Source: Cryptosporangium arvum DSM 44712 (lineage in GTDB: Bacteria > Actinomycetota > Actinomycetes > Mycobacteriales > Cryptosporangiaceae). From it: 64,000 nt of DNA. The position numbers were made by a program, and so were the translations under genes. How positions within the stretch are numbered: position 1 is the first letter of the stretch; every line of letters begins with the position of its first letter. This document shows positions 24,778-33,488 of the stretch, in pieces. The notes beneath the pieces are model-generated. The model was not told where the DNA came from and ran no database searches. It saw nothing but the letters and a program-made list of their open reading frames with translations. The stretch spans positions 4,464,001 through 4,528,000 of the forward strand of contig NZ_KK073874.1 of assembly GCF_000585375.1 (NCBI RefSeq). The letters run 5' to 3'.

Positions 24778-27443
24778 GGGCCCGCACCGGCGGCCGGATC
24801 GACCGCGGCCGCACGCTCACGTTCACGTTCGACGGCGAGACCTACACCGGCCACCCCGGTGACACGCTCGCCTCGGCGTTGCTGGCCGCGGGCCGGCACA
24901 CGATCGCCCGGTCGATCACGTTCGGCCGGCCCCGGGGCATCACCGCGGCCTGGGCCGAGGACTCCGGCGGCCCGGTGCAGATCGAGGAACCGTTCCCCGA
25001 GCCGATGCGGCCGGCCACCACCGTCGAGCTCTACGACGGCCTGTCGGCCCGCAGCCTGGCCGGGCGCGGCCGGCTGGCCGACGTCCCCGACACCGCCCGC
25101 TACGACGCCAAACACCACCACGTCGACGTTCTGGTGGTCGGCGCGGGCCCCGCCGGGCTGGCCGCGGCCCGGGACGCGGCCCGGGCCGGGGACCGGGTCG
25201 CGCTCGTCGACGAGCAGTCCGAGGCCGGCGGTTCGCTGCTGAGCGAGCCCGAGACCCCGGGATGGGTCGCCGACACCGTCGCCGAGCTGGCCGCCCACCC
25301 CGACGTGCTCCACCTCCAGCGCACGACCGCGTTCGGCACCTACGACGACGGGTTCGTGCTCGCCCTGGAACGACGCACCGACCACCTGGGCGCGGCGGCC
25401 CCGAAGAACGTCTCCCGTCAGCGGGTCTGGCGCCTGCGGGCCCGGCGGATCGTGGTCGCGACCGGCGCGCACGAGCGGCCGATCGTGTTCGCCGACAACG
25501 ACCGGCCCGGCATCATGCTGGCCGGTGCGGCACGCACGTTCCTCAACCGGTACGGCGTGCTCCCGGGGCGCGCGGCGGTCGTCTTCACGACGAACGACAG
25601 CGCGTACGACGCCGCGTTCGACCTGCACCGCGCCGGGGTGCGCGTCCGGGCGATCGTCGACGCGCGCACCGAGATCCCGGCGCACCTCGCCGAGGCCTGC
25701 GACCGGGCCCGCATCTGGCTGGTGCGGGGCGCGGTCGTCACCGGCACCCGCGGCGAGGACCGGATCACCCACGCGCTCGTCGGCCCCGACCCGATCGCCT
25801 GCGACCTGCTCCTGGTCTCCGGGGGCTGGAACCCCGCGGTGCACCTGTTCAGCCAGGCCCGCGGCCGGCTGCGCTACGACGGGACGCTCGGCGCGTTCGT
25901 GCCCGGTGAACCGGTCGACGGCCTCACCGTGATCGGGTCGGCCGCCGGTGAGGTCGTCGCCTCGAAGACGCTGTGGCGGGTGCCGGGCCCGGCCGAGTTC
26001 CAGTTCGTCGACCTGCAGCGCGACGCCACCGTCGCCGACCTCCGGCACGCGGTCGGCGCCGGCCTGCGCTCGATCGAGCACATCAAGCGCTTCACGACGA
26101 TCGGCACCGCCCACGACCAGGGCAAGACCTCCGGCGTGCTGACGACGGGGATCGTCGCCGAACTGCTCGGCGTGCCGGTCGAGGCCGTCGGAACGACCAC
26201 GTTCCGCCCGCCCTACACGCCGGTGGCGTTCGCGGCGCTGGCCGGGCGCGACCGCGGCCACCTGTTCGACCCCGAGCGCTACACCGCGCTGCACGACTGG
26301 CACGTCGCGGCCGGTGCGGTGTTCGAGGACGTCGGCCAGTGGAAGCGCCCGCGCTACTACCCGCGGCCGGGGGAGGACATGCCGGCCGCGGTGCTGCGTG
26401 AGTGCGCCGCCGCGCGCACCGGCGTCGGCCTCCTGGACGGCTCCACGCTGGGCAAGATCGACGTCCGCGGCCCGGACGCCGGCGTGCTGCTCGACCGGCT
26501 CTACACGAACCTGATGAGCAGCCTGAAACCCGGGATGGTGCGCTACGGCGTGATGTGCGGCGTCGACGGGATGGTGATCGACGACGGCACCGTGCTGCGC
26601 CTGGCCGACGACCACTTCCTGGTGATGACGACGACCGGCGGCGCCGCGAAGATCCTCGACTGGATGGAGGAGTGGCTCCAGACCGAGTGGCCCGAGCTGC
26701 GGGTGCACCTCACCTCGGTCACCGATCACTGGGCGACGTTCCCGGTGGTCGGCCCGCGGTCACGCGACGTCGTCGGGGCGGTGTTCCCGGACGTCGACGT
26801 CAGTAGGGAGGCGTTTCCGTTCCTGGCGATCCGCGAGACCACACTGGACGGGGTACCGGTCCGGCTGGCCCGGATCAGCTTCTCCGGTGAGCTGGCCTAC
26901 GAGGTGTACGTCAGCTCCTGGTACGCGGTGGCGATCTGGCAGCGGCTCCTGGACGCCGGCCGGCCGCACGGCCTCACGCCGTACGGCACCGAGACGATGC
27001 ACGTGCTGCGGGCCGAGAAGGGCTACCCGATCATCGGCCAGGACACCGACGGCACGGTGACGCCCCAGGACCTCGGGATGGCCTGGGTCGTCTCGAAGAA
27101 GAAGGCGGACTTCGTCGGCAAACGGTCGTTCGCGCGGGCCGCGAACCTCGACCCGCTCCGCAAGCACCTGGTCGGGCTGCTGCCGCTCGACCGGCGCACC
27201 GTGCTCCCGGAGGGCTCGCAGATCGTCGAGCGGCTCACCGAGCCGCCGGTCGCCATGCTCGGGCACGTCACGTCCAGTTACCGCAGCGCCGAGCTCGGCC
27301 GCCCGTTCGCGCTCGCGCTGGTCAAGGGCGGGCGGGAGCGGGTCGGAGAGGTCCTGCAGGTGCCGGTGGACGGCACCCTCGTCCCCGTCGAGGTCACCGG
27401 CCCGGTGCTGGTCGACCCGGAAGGAGCCCGTCGCGATGGCTGA
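24774..27443 (+). CDS. soxA: Heterotetrameric sarcosine oxidase subunit alpha
   Basis: An 889-residue subunit with an N-terminal 2Fe-2S-ferredoxin-like segment (FTFDGETYTGHPGDTLASAL), an NAD-binding dinucleotide domain (VLVVGAGPAGLAAARDAARAG), and a C-terminal GcvT-like aminomethyltransferase half (from about residue 510: LYTNLMSSLKPGMVRYGVM, ISFSGELAYEVYV) that transfers the one-carbon unit to THF. The start is set at the ATGA overlap with soxD; upstream codons in this frame lie inside soxD. It is slightly shorter than the usual ~960 residues. Confidence 0.95.
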   Translation: MRARTGGRIDRGRTLTFTFDGETYTGHPGDTLASALLAAGRHTIARSITFGRPRGITAAWAEDSGGPVQIEEPFPEPMRPATTVELYDGLSARSLAGRGRLADVPDTARYDAKHHHVDVLVVGAGPAGLAAARDAARAGDRVALVDEQSEAGGSLLSEPETPGWVADTVAELAAHPDVLHLQRTTAFGTYDDGFVLALERRTDHLGAAAPKNVSRQRVWRLRARRIVVATGAHERPIVFADNDRPGIMLAGAARTFLNRYGVLPGRAAVVFTTNDSAYDAAFDLHRAGVRVRAIVDARTEIPAHLAEACDRARIWLVRGAVVTGTRGEDRITHALVGPDPIACDLLLVSGGWNPAVHLFSQARGRLRYDGTLGAFVPGEPVDGLTVIGSAAGEVVASKTLWRVPGPAEFQFVDLQRDATVADLRHAVGAGLRSIEHIKRFTTIGTAHDQGKTSGVLTTGIVAELLGVPVEAVGTTTFRPPYTPVAFAALAGRDRGHLFDPERYTALHDWHVAAGAVFEDVGQWKRPRYYPRPGEDMPAAVLRECAAARTGVGLLDGSTLGKIDVRGPDAGVLLDRLYTNLMSSLKPGMVRYGVMCGVDGMVIDDGTVLRLADDHFLVMTTTGGAAKILDWMEEWLQTEWPELRVHLTSVTDHWATFPVVGPRSRDVVGAVFPDVDVSREAFPFLAIRETTLDGVPVRLARISFSGELAYEVYVSSWYAVAIWQRLLDAGRPHGLTPYGTETMHVLRAEKGYPIIGQDTDGTVTPQDLGMAWVVSKKKADFVGKRSFARAANLDPLRKHLVGLLPLDRRTVLPEGSQIVERLTEPPVAMLGHVTSSYRSAELGRPFALALVKGGRERVGEVLQVPVDGTLVPVEVTGPVLVDPEGARRDG

Positions 27444-27876
27444 GCTGCTGCGGACGCACGCGCTGGAGTCCCGCGTCGAGGCGCTGGCCGCCGCCGGGAT
27501 CGTGGTCGAGCCGTACGTCGCGATGACGAACGTGCGGGGCGCGGACGCGCCGCCCGCGGGCATCCGCCTGGGCCCGGACGAGTGGCTCGTGGTCGGCGCC
27601 GCCGGCGAACCCGGCGGGTCGGTCACCGACGTGTCCGCGCAGTGGATCACGCTGCGCCTGACCTCCGGCCACGCCCGGGACGTGCTGGCCACCGGCTGCG
27701 CGATCGACCTGCACCCCCGGGCGTTCCCGGAGGGCACGAGCGTGCAGACCCGGCTGGCGCAGGCCGGCGTGATCCTCACGTCGCTGGGCGCCGGCGGCTA
27801 TCGCGTGCTCGTGCGGTCCACGTTCGCCGGCTACCTCGCCGACTGGCTGCTCGACGCGACGAGCGAGTTCAGATGA
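27436..27876 (+). CDS. soxG: Sarcosine oxidase subunit gamma
   Basis: A 146-residue gamma subunit with a GcvT-like small fold (RLGPDEWLVVG, VTDVSAQWITLRLTSGHARDVLATGCAIDL in shorter pieces such as LATGCAIDLHPRAF, and YRVLVRSTFAGYLADWLLDA). It overlaps soxA by eight bases, completing the oxidase operon. It is shorter than many homologues (~190 residues) but the C-terminal half is complete. The 3' end overlaps the convergent gntR gene by eight bases. Confidence 0.93.
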   Translation: MAELLRTHALESRVEALAAAGIVVEPYVAMTNVRGADAPPAGIRLGPDEWLVVGAAGEPGGSVTDVSAQWITLRLTSGHARDVLATGCAIDLHPRAFPEGTSVQTRLAQAGVILTSLGAGGYRVLVRSTFAGYLADWLLDATSEFR

Positions 27877-28531
27877 CCGCGCGGATGGCCCGCTCGAAGC
27901 CGAGCACGTGGTCGCGCGCCAGCACGTCGGCGCGGTCGGCGTCGCTCCCGGCGATGGCGTGAAGCAGCGCCACGTGCTCGGCGACGACGTTCAGGTCCGT
28001 GCTCTTCAACCGGTCGAGGAAGACGCAGTGGATGCGCGTCACCAGGTTGTCGTAGCGGATCAGCACGTCCTCGAGGTGCGGGTTGTTCGCCGCGCGGTAG
28101 ATCGCCCGGTGCACGGTGAGGTCCCAGCGCATGACCTCGCTGCGGTCGGAACGCTCGACGTCGAGCTGGCCGGTGAGGTCGGCGAGCTCGAGGATCTCCG
28201 CGCGCTGCGCCCCCGACGAACGCTCGGCCGCCCGGCGCGCGGCCAGCGGCTCGAGCTGCACCCGGAGGTCGGAGATGTGCGCGAGGTCGGCGATGTCGAG
28301 GGCGGTGGCGAACGTGCCGCGGCGCGGGAACGAGACGACCAGCCGGTCCTGCTCGAGACGCTTGAGCGCCTCCCGGACCGGGGTACGTCCCATTCCGAGC
28401 TGGGTCGCCAACTCGTCGTCGTCGATCGGCTCGCCCGGCCGGATGTCCAGGAGGATCAGCCGGTCACGCAGGGCGAAGTAGGCACGTTCGGCCATCGACG
28501 CCGGTGCGGGGCCGACCGCAGCAGCACGCAT
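27869..28531 (-). CDS. GntR-family (FCD) repressor of the sarcosine/glycine/serine genes
   Basis: A 220-residue FadR/VanR-type regulator: N-terminal winged helix (LATQLGMGRTPVREALKRLEQD) and a C-terminal FCD ligand domain with the metal-site histidines (DLTVHRAIYRAANN, AEHVALLHAI). It is divergent from sdaA by only 26 bases, a gap almost filled by the palindrome at 28536-28547. The start ATG 28531 has no ribosome binding site, and TATATT on the minus strand would start transcription at the A of the ATG, so the mRNA may be leaderless. It probably senses glycine, sarcosine or serine; the effector is inferred. Confidence 0.93.
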   Translation of the reverse strand: MRAAAVGPAPASMAERAYFALRDRLILLDIRPGEPIDDDELATQLGMGRTPVREALKRLEQDRLVVSFPRRGTFATALDIADLAHISDLRVQLEPLAARRAAERSSGAQRAEILELADLTGQLDVERSDRSEVMRWDLTVHRAIYRAANNPHLEDVLIRYDNLVTRIHCVFLDRLKSTDLNVVAEHVALLHAIAGSDADRADVLARDHVLGFERAIRAVI

Positions 28532-28535
28532 GACA

Positions 28536-28547
28536 CTAATATATCAA
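28536..28547. promoter_or_regulatory. Candidate GntR operator between gntR and sdaA
   Basis: CTAATATATCAA lies between the divergent starts. Its reverse complement matches the glyA site at 11 of 12 positions. It contains potential -10 elements for both directions (TAATAT rightward, TATATT leftward), so bound repressor would block both genes. Confidence 0.55.
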
Positions 28548-28557
28548 GGATGAGCTC

Positions 28558-29928
28558 ATGACGATCAGCGCCTTCGACCTGTTCAAGGTGGGGATCGGTC
28601 CGTCCAGTTCGCACACGGTCGGGCCGATGCGGGCCGCGTGGTCGTTCGCGGAGCGGCTGCGCCGGAGCGGTGCGCTGACCCGCGTGGCGCGGGTGCGCTG
28701 CGAGCTGTTCGGCTCCCTCGGCGCGACCGGGCACGGCCACGGCAGCGTGCCTGCCGTCGTCCTGGGGCTGGAGGGGGAGCGGCCGGAACTCGTCGACCCG
28801 GTCGCCGCCGGCCCCCGGGTCGAGGCCGTGCGCGAGATCGGCAAGCTCACGCTCGCCGGTGAGCACCCGATCGAGTTCACGCTCGACGACGTCGTGCTGC
28901 ACCGCCGCCGGCGCCTGGACTTCCACTCCAACGGAATGCTGTTCCTGGCGTTCGACGCGTCCGGGGCCGAGCTGGACCGGCGCGAGTACTACTCCGTCGG
29001 CGGCGGGTTCGTGCTCGACGAGGACGAAGCGGGGCGCCCGGCGATCGTCGAGGACGCCACGCCGGTGCGCTACCCGTTCACCACCGGCCGGGAGCTGCTC
29101 GACCACACCGACGCCACCGGCCTGCGCATCAGCGACGTCATGCTGGCCAACGAGCTGTCCTGGCGCACCGAGGACGAGGTGCGCGGCGGCCTGCTGCACC
29201 TCTGGTCGGTGATGCAGGAGTGCGTCGCACGCGGCACCCACACGTCCGGGGTGCTCCCCGGCGGGCTGAAGGTCCGGCGCCGGGCCGCCGCGCTCCACAC
29301 GCAACTCGACGAACAGCGCGACCACGCCGACCCGCTGCGCGCGATGGAGTGGGTCACGCTTTACGCGCTGGCCGTCAACGAGGAGAACGCCGCCGGCGGC
29401 CGGGTGGTCACCGCGCCGACGAACGGCGCCGCCGGCATCGTCCCGGCGGTCCTGCACTACTACCGCGACTTCGTGGAGTCCTACGACGAGGACGGCGTGG
29501 TGCGCTTCCTGCTCACCGCGGCCGCGATCGGGTTGCTGTTCAAGGAGAACGCGTCGATCTCCGGCGCCGAGGTGGGCTGCCAGGGCGAGGTCGGGTCGGC
29601 CTGCTCGATGGCGGCCGGCGCGCTCGCCGAGGTGATCGGCGGAACCCCCGAGCAGGTGGAGAACGCCGCCGAGATCGGCATCGAGCACAACCTCGGCCTG
29701 ACCTGCGACCCGGTCGGCGGCCTCGTGCAGATCCCGTGCATCGAGCGCAACGCGATCGGGTCGGTCAAGGCCATCACCGCCGCCCGGATGGCCGTGCGCG
29801 GCGACGGACAGCACCACGTGACGCTCGACAAGGCGATCAAGACGATGCGCGAGACCGGCGCCGACATGAAGGACAAGTACAAGGAGACGGCCCGGGGAGG
29901 GCTGGCCCTCAACGTCGTCGAGTGCTGA
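28558..29928 (+). CDS. sdaA: L-serine ammonia-lyase (iron-sulfur type)
   Basis: A 456-residue single-chain serine dehydratase with [4Fe-4S] cysteines in [13 protein letters not shown] and [19 protein letters not shown]. The N-terminal beta domain starts [20 protein letters not shown]. It converts L-serine to pyruvate and ammonia, completing the route sarcosine to glycine/methylene-THF, then serine, then pyruvate with the upstream operon. AAGGATGAG overlaps the operator just before the ATG. Confidence 0.96.
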   Translation: MTISAFDLFKVGIGPSSSHTVGPMRAAWSFAERLRRSGALTRVARVRCELFGSLGATGHGHGSVPAVVLGLEGERPELVDPVAAGPRVEAVREIGKLTLAGEHPIEFTLDDVVLHRRRRLDFHSNGMLFLAFDASGAELDRREYYSVGGGFVLDEDEAGRPAIVEDATPVRYPFTTGRELLDHTDATGLRISDVMLANELSWRTEDEVRGGLLHLWSVMQECVARGTHTSGVLPGGLKVRRRAAALHTQLDEQRDHADPLRAMEWVTLYALAVNEENAAGGRVVTAPTNGAAGIVPAVLHYYRDFVESYDEDGVVRFLLTAAAIGLLFKENASISGAEVGCQGEVGSACSMAAGALAEVIGGTPEQVENAAEIGIEHNLGLTCDPVGGLVQIPCIERNAIGSVKAITAARMAVRGDGQHHVTLDKAIKTMRETGADMKDKYKETARGGLALNVVEC

Positions 29929-29983
29929 TGCCCCTGTCCGGCCGGGCTCGTGGAGTGGCCCGCCGCGAGGACGTCGCGGTCGC

Positions 29984-30583
29984 TCAGGTGTCGTAGAGGC
30001 CCAGCAGGGCGCGGGACGCGGCGGCGACGATCTCGTCGGCGGTCGCGTCGACGGTGCCGTCCAGCCAGGCGGTGACGAGCTCGGCCATGCCGCCGATGAA
30101 CAGGAGCCCGGCCACCTCGTCCACCCGGGCCCCGAGCAGCCGCTGCGCCTCGATCGCGGACTGGTGGGCGAGGTAGCGCAGCAGCTCGGTGCGGCGCTGC
30201 CGGAGCTTCGGCACGGCCACCGACTCCACGATCGCGACGCGGCCCTTGCGCGGATCGTCGAGCAGGAGTTCCACGAACGCCCGCACGGCGGCGTGCACCC
30301 GCTCGGCCGGGCCACCCTCGGCGGCCTCCGCGGCCCGGCGGCTCGTCGTCTCGATCTCGGCCGCGATGTCGTTCATCACGGCCTCGAGCAGCGCGTCGAG
30401 CCCGGTGAAGCTCTCGTAGAAGTAGCGCTCGCTCAGGCCGGCCTCGGCGCAGACGGCGGTCATCGTCGTCCGGACCCCGGGGTCGGCCCAGATCGTCAGG
30501 CCGGCCGCGAGCAGCCTGGTACGGCGCTCGGCGACCCGGTCGGCGGCGCTGACCCCGCGGTAGACCCCTGCGCGCACCGCCAT
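29984..30583 (-). CDS. TetR-family transcriptional regulator
   Basis: A 199-residue TetR protein with an N-terminal helix-turn-helix (MTAVCAEAGLSERYFYESFTGLDALL) and a variable all-alpha ligand domain. It is divergent from a cytochrome P450 across a 74-base gap. Two KstR-like boxes lie 1.4-2.9 kb away in the same catabolic cluster, so this gene is a candidate for their cognate repressor; the link is inference. Ligand unknown. Confidence 0.9.
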   Translation of the reverse strand: MAVRAGVYRGVSAADRVAERRTRLLAAGLTIWADPGVRTTMTAVCAEAGLSERYFYESFTGLDALLEAVMNDIAAEIETTSRRAAEAAEGGPAERVHAAVRAFVELLLDDPRKGRVAIVESVAVPKLRQRRTELLRYLAHQSAIEAQRLLGARVDEVAGLLFIGGMAELVTAWLDGTVDATADEIVAAASRALLGLYDT

Positions 30584-30657
30584 GGACCGATCCTAGCGAG
30601 CTAATTGACAGGGAGCCCTTCCTGAATCACGCTGGGACGGCCTGGGGAGGTGAGCCA

Positions 30658-31986
30658 ATGACGGCTGAAGCCCTACCGATCCCGCCGTTGCGACGGGACG
30701 ACCGCGGTCTCCCGTTCGTCGGGCGGGTGCTCGACTACGCCAAGGATCCGGTCGGCCTGTTCCGCCACCACTACGAGCGCTACGGCCCGGTCGCGCCCTG
30801 GTACGCGCTCGGGCGCACGTCGGTGATGCTGCTCGGCCCGGACGCGTGCGGCGAGGCCCTCCAGAACCGCGACAAGGCGTTCGCCAACGGTCCGGCCTGG
30901 TCGCAGCTGGTCGGGCCGTTCTTCCGTCGCGGCCTCATGCTGCTCGACTTCGACGAGCACAAGGGGCACCGCCGGATCATGCAGGAGGCCTTCACCCGGC
31001 CCCGGCTGGAGAGCTACACCCGCCGGCTGCACCCGGCCATCGAGACCGGCCTGGCCGGCTGGAACGCCGACCGGGAGTTCCCCTCGTACTGGCGGCTCAA
31101 GCAGCTCACGCTCGACATCGCCGCCGACCTCTTCATGGGCGGCGCGCAGGACACCAGCCGGGCCGAGATGGACCGGGTGAACAAGGCGTTCATCGCCTGC
31201 GTCCAGGCCGCCGCCGGCATCGTCCGCGCCGACGTGCCGTTCACCCGCTGGGGCAAGGCCTACCGGGGCCGGAAGGTGCTGGAGAAGTTCCTGCGCCACT
31301 ACCTGCCGGTCAAGCGGGCCCAGCAGACCGACGACATCTTCTCGGTGCTGTGCCACATCGAGACCGAGGACGGCGACCGCTTCTCCGACGACGACGTCGT
31401 CAACCACATGATCTTCCTGATGATGGCCGCGCACGACACCTCGACGGTCACGACCTCGACGATCCTGCAGTACCTCGGGCAGCACCCCGCCTGGCAGGAA
31501 CGCTGCCGGGAGGAGTCGCTCGCGCTCGGCCCGGAGCCGACGATGGCCGAGCTCGAGGGCCTCGTCGCGCTGGACCTGGTGATGAAGGAGGCGCTGCGCC
31601 TGCGGGCACCGGTGCCGGTGCTGGTCCGGTACACGGTCCGGGACACCGTCGTGCAGGGCGTCCGGATCCCGGCCGGGACCAGCGCGGCGCTGGGGCTCCA
31701 GTTCACCCATCTGATGGAGGACTACTGGAGCAACCCGACGGCGTTCGACCCCGAGCGGTTCACGCCCGAGCGCCGCGAGGACCGGTCGCACCGGTTCGCC
31801 TGGGAGCCGTTCGGTGGCGGCGTCCACAAGTGCATCGGGCTGTACTTCGCCGGGCTGGAGGTCAAGGCGATCATGCACCGGCTGCTGCGTGAGCACCGCT
31901 GGACGGTCGACCCGGCCTACGAGCCACCGCTGGACAACCACTCGCTCCCGTTCCCCAAAGACGGGCTGCCGATCGCGCTAGCCTAG
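30658..31986 (+). CDS. Cytochrome P450 (first of the cluster)
   Basis: A 442-residue soluble P450. The I-helix oxygen-activation motif is AAHDTST (D260-T261), the ExxR pair is E311/R314 (KEALRLR), and the heme-thiolate Cys is C392 in FGGGVHKCIG. A good GGGAGGTGAG precedes the ATG. Membership in a cluster with a KstD-like flavoprotein, a second P450, an EthD protein and an acyl-CoA synthetase in the wider neighbourhood suggests steroid, terpenoid or fatty acid hydroxylation. The CYP family was not assigned. Confidence 0.93.
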   Translation: MTAEALPIPPLRRDDRGLPFVGRVLDYAKDPVGLFRHHYERYGPVAPWYALGRTSVMLLGPDACGEALQNRDKAFANGPAWSQLVGPFFRRGLMLLDFDEHKGHRRIMQEAFTRPRLESYTRRLHPAIETGLAGWNADREFPSYWRLKQLTLDIAADLFMGGAQDTSRAEMDRVNKAFIACVQAAAGIVRADVPFTRWGKAYRGRKVLEKFLRHYLPVKRAQQTDDIFSVLCHIETEDGDRFSDDDVVNHMIFLMMAAHDTSTVTTSTILQYLGQHPAWQERCREESLALGPEPTMAELEGLVALDLVMKEALRLRAPVPVLVRYTVRDTVVQGVRIPAGTSAALGLQFTHLMEDYWSNPTAFDPERFTPERREDRSHRFAWEPFGGGVHKCIGLYFAGLEVKAIMHRLLREHRWTVDPAYEPPLDNHSLPFPKDGLPIALA

Positions 31987-31988
31987 CG

Positions 31989-32000
31989 AGAACTCGTTCT
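31989..32000. promoter_or_regulatory. KstR-like inverted repeat upstream of the KstD-like gene
   Basis: AGAACTCGTTCT lies between the first P450 and the flavoprotein gene and fits the AAC-N2-GTT core of the actinobacterial KstR (cholesterol regulon) box. It overlaps a second arrangement, GAGAAC...GTTCTC (31988-32007). It sits about 20 bases before the start codon. Confidence 0.45.
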
Positions 32001-32017
32001 AGTTCTCGGAGGTGCGC

Positions 32018-33469
32018 GTGGACGCGGTGCCGGCGGTGGGTGCGCACGAGGTGAGCGCGTGGTCGGACGAGGTCGACGTGCTCGTCGTCGGGGCGGGCAT
32101 GGCCGGCGTCAGCGCCGCGATCGACGCGGCCACCGCCGGTGCCCGGGTACTCGTCGTCGACCGGGGTGGGCGTCTGACCTGCACCAGCGCGATGTCGGGC
32201 GGGCACTTCTACCTCGGCGGCGGCACCGCGGTGCAGCAGGCCACCGGCTGGGAGGACACCCCGGCCGACATGGCCGCCTACCTGCGCGCGATGTCGCCGT
32301 CGTGCGATCCGGAGAAGATCCGGCTCTACGCGGCCGACAGCGTCGAACACTTCGGCTGGCTGGAGTCGCTCGGGTTCGCGTTCGAGCGCTCCTACTACCC
32401 GCACAAGGCCGTGGTGCAGCCCGGGACGCAGGGCCTGATGTTCACCGGCAACGAGAAGTGCTGGCCGTTCACCGAGATCGCCCGGCCGGCGCCCCGGGGC
32501 CACAAGCCGCCGTTCGAGGGCGACATGGGCGGCGGGGGCTTCGTCGTCGAACTGGCCTTGGCGAAGCTCGACGCGCTGGGCGTGGAGGTCCGGTACGACA
32601 CCGGTGCGACCGGGCTGGTGGTCGACGGCGACGCCGTCACCGGCGCCACCTGGCGGCGGTTCGACGAGGCCGGGGCGATCCGGGCCCGCAGCGTCGTGCT
32701 CGCGGCCGGCGGGTTCGTGCTCAACCCCGCGATGGTCGAGACCTACGCGCCGCGGCTCGGGGCGCTCTTCGCCCGGGGCATGGCCCTCGGCAACACCTAC
32801 GACGACGGGCTGGGCATCCGGCTCGGCGAGTCGGTGGGCGGCGTGGCCGACCACATGGAGGGCGCGTTCTTCACCGCGCCGTTCTATCCGCCCGAGGGCA
32901 ACGTGCGCGGCGTCGTCGTCAACGCCGCCGGCCGCCGGTTCGTCAACGAGGACGCCTACCACTCGCGGGTGGCGGCCTACGTGTTCGACCAGCCCGGCCA
33001 AGCCGCGTACCTGATCCTCGACGCGGCGACGATGGAGCGGCCCGGCTACGGCTTCCAGCCGCTCGTCGACGGCTGGGAGACGATCCCGGAGATGGAGGCC
33101 GGGCTCGGCCTGCCCGCCGGTTCGCTGGTGGAGACCCTGGGCGCGTACAACGCGGCCGCCCCGGAGGACCCGGCGTTCCACAAGGCCTCCGAGTACGTCG
33201 TCCCGCTCGACCAGGGCCCCTGGGGGGCGTACGACCTCACGCCCGGCGCGTGTTTCTACTCCGGGTTCAGCTGCGGCGGCCTGCGGGTGACACCGGACGG
33301 CCAGGTGCTGCGCTCCGACGGCTCGGTGGTGGCCGGCGCCTACGCGGCCGGGGCGTGCGCGTCGAACATCGCGGTGGACGGGCGCGGTTACTCCTCGGGC
33401 ACGCAGCTGGGGGAGGCGTCGTACTTCGGCCGGCGTGCCGGACGTCACGCGGCCCTTGCCCGCGCATGA
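32018..33469 (+). CDS. FAD-dependent 3-ketosteroid dehydrogenase/fumarate reductase-like flavoprotein
   Basis: A 483-residue flavoprotein of the FAD_binding_2 family: FAD motif VLVVGAGMAGVSAAIDAATAG, SAMSGGHFYLGGGT, and a C-terminal AAGACASNIAVDGRGYSSG that closes over the FAD. This is the fold of 3-ketosteroid delta1-dehydrogenases and soluble fumarate reductases, oxidising or reducing a C-C bond next to a carbonyl. GTG 32018 is chosen because GGAGG lies five bases upstream; GTG 32012 is too close to that site. The substrate is unknown. The next P450 begins just after it, with a KstR-like box over the stop codon. Confidence 0.88.
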   Translation: MDAVPAVGAHEVSAWSDEVDVLVVGAGMAGVSAAIDAATAGARVLVVDRGGRLTCTSAMSGGHFYLGGGTAVQQATGWEDTPADMAAYLRAMSPSCDPEKIRLYAADSVEHFGWLESLGFAFERSYYPHKAVVQPGTQGLMFTGNEKCWPFTEIARPAPRGHKPPFEGDMGGGGFVVELALAKLDALGVEVRYDTGATGLVVDGDAVTGATWRRFDEAGAIRARSVVLAAGGFVLNPAMVETYAPRLGALFARGMALGNTYDDGLGIRLGESVGGVADHMEGAFFTAPFYPPEGNVRGVVVNAAGRRFVNEDAYHSRVAAYVFDQPGQAAYLILDAATMERPGYGFQPLVDGWETIPEMEAGLGLPAGSLVETLGAYNAAAPEDPAFHKASEYVVPLDQGPWGAYDLTPGACFYSGFSCGGLRVTPDGQVLRSDGSVVAGAYAAGACASNIAVDGRGYSSGTQLGEASYFGRRAGRHAALARA

Positions 33470-33480
33470 GAACACGTTCT
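33469..33480. promoter_or_regulatory. KstR-like inverted repeat upstream of the second P450
   Basis: AGAACACGTTCT matches the core of KstR boxes and shares AGAAC-N2-GTTCT with the site at 31989. It begins at the last base of the flavoprotein stop codon and lies nine bases before the preferred start of the second P450, where a repressor would block transcription start. Confidence 0.5.
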
Positions 33481-33488
33481 ATTTTGGG

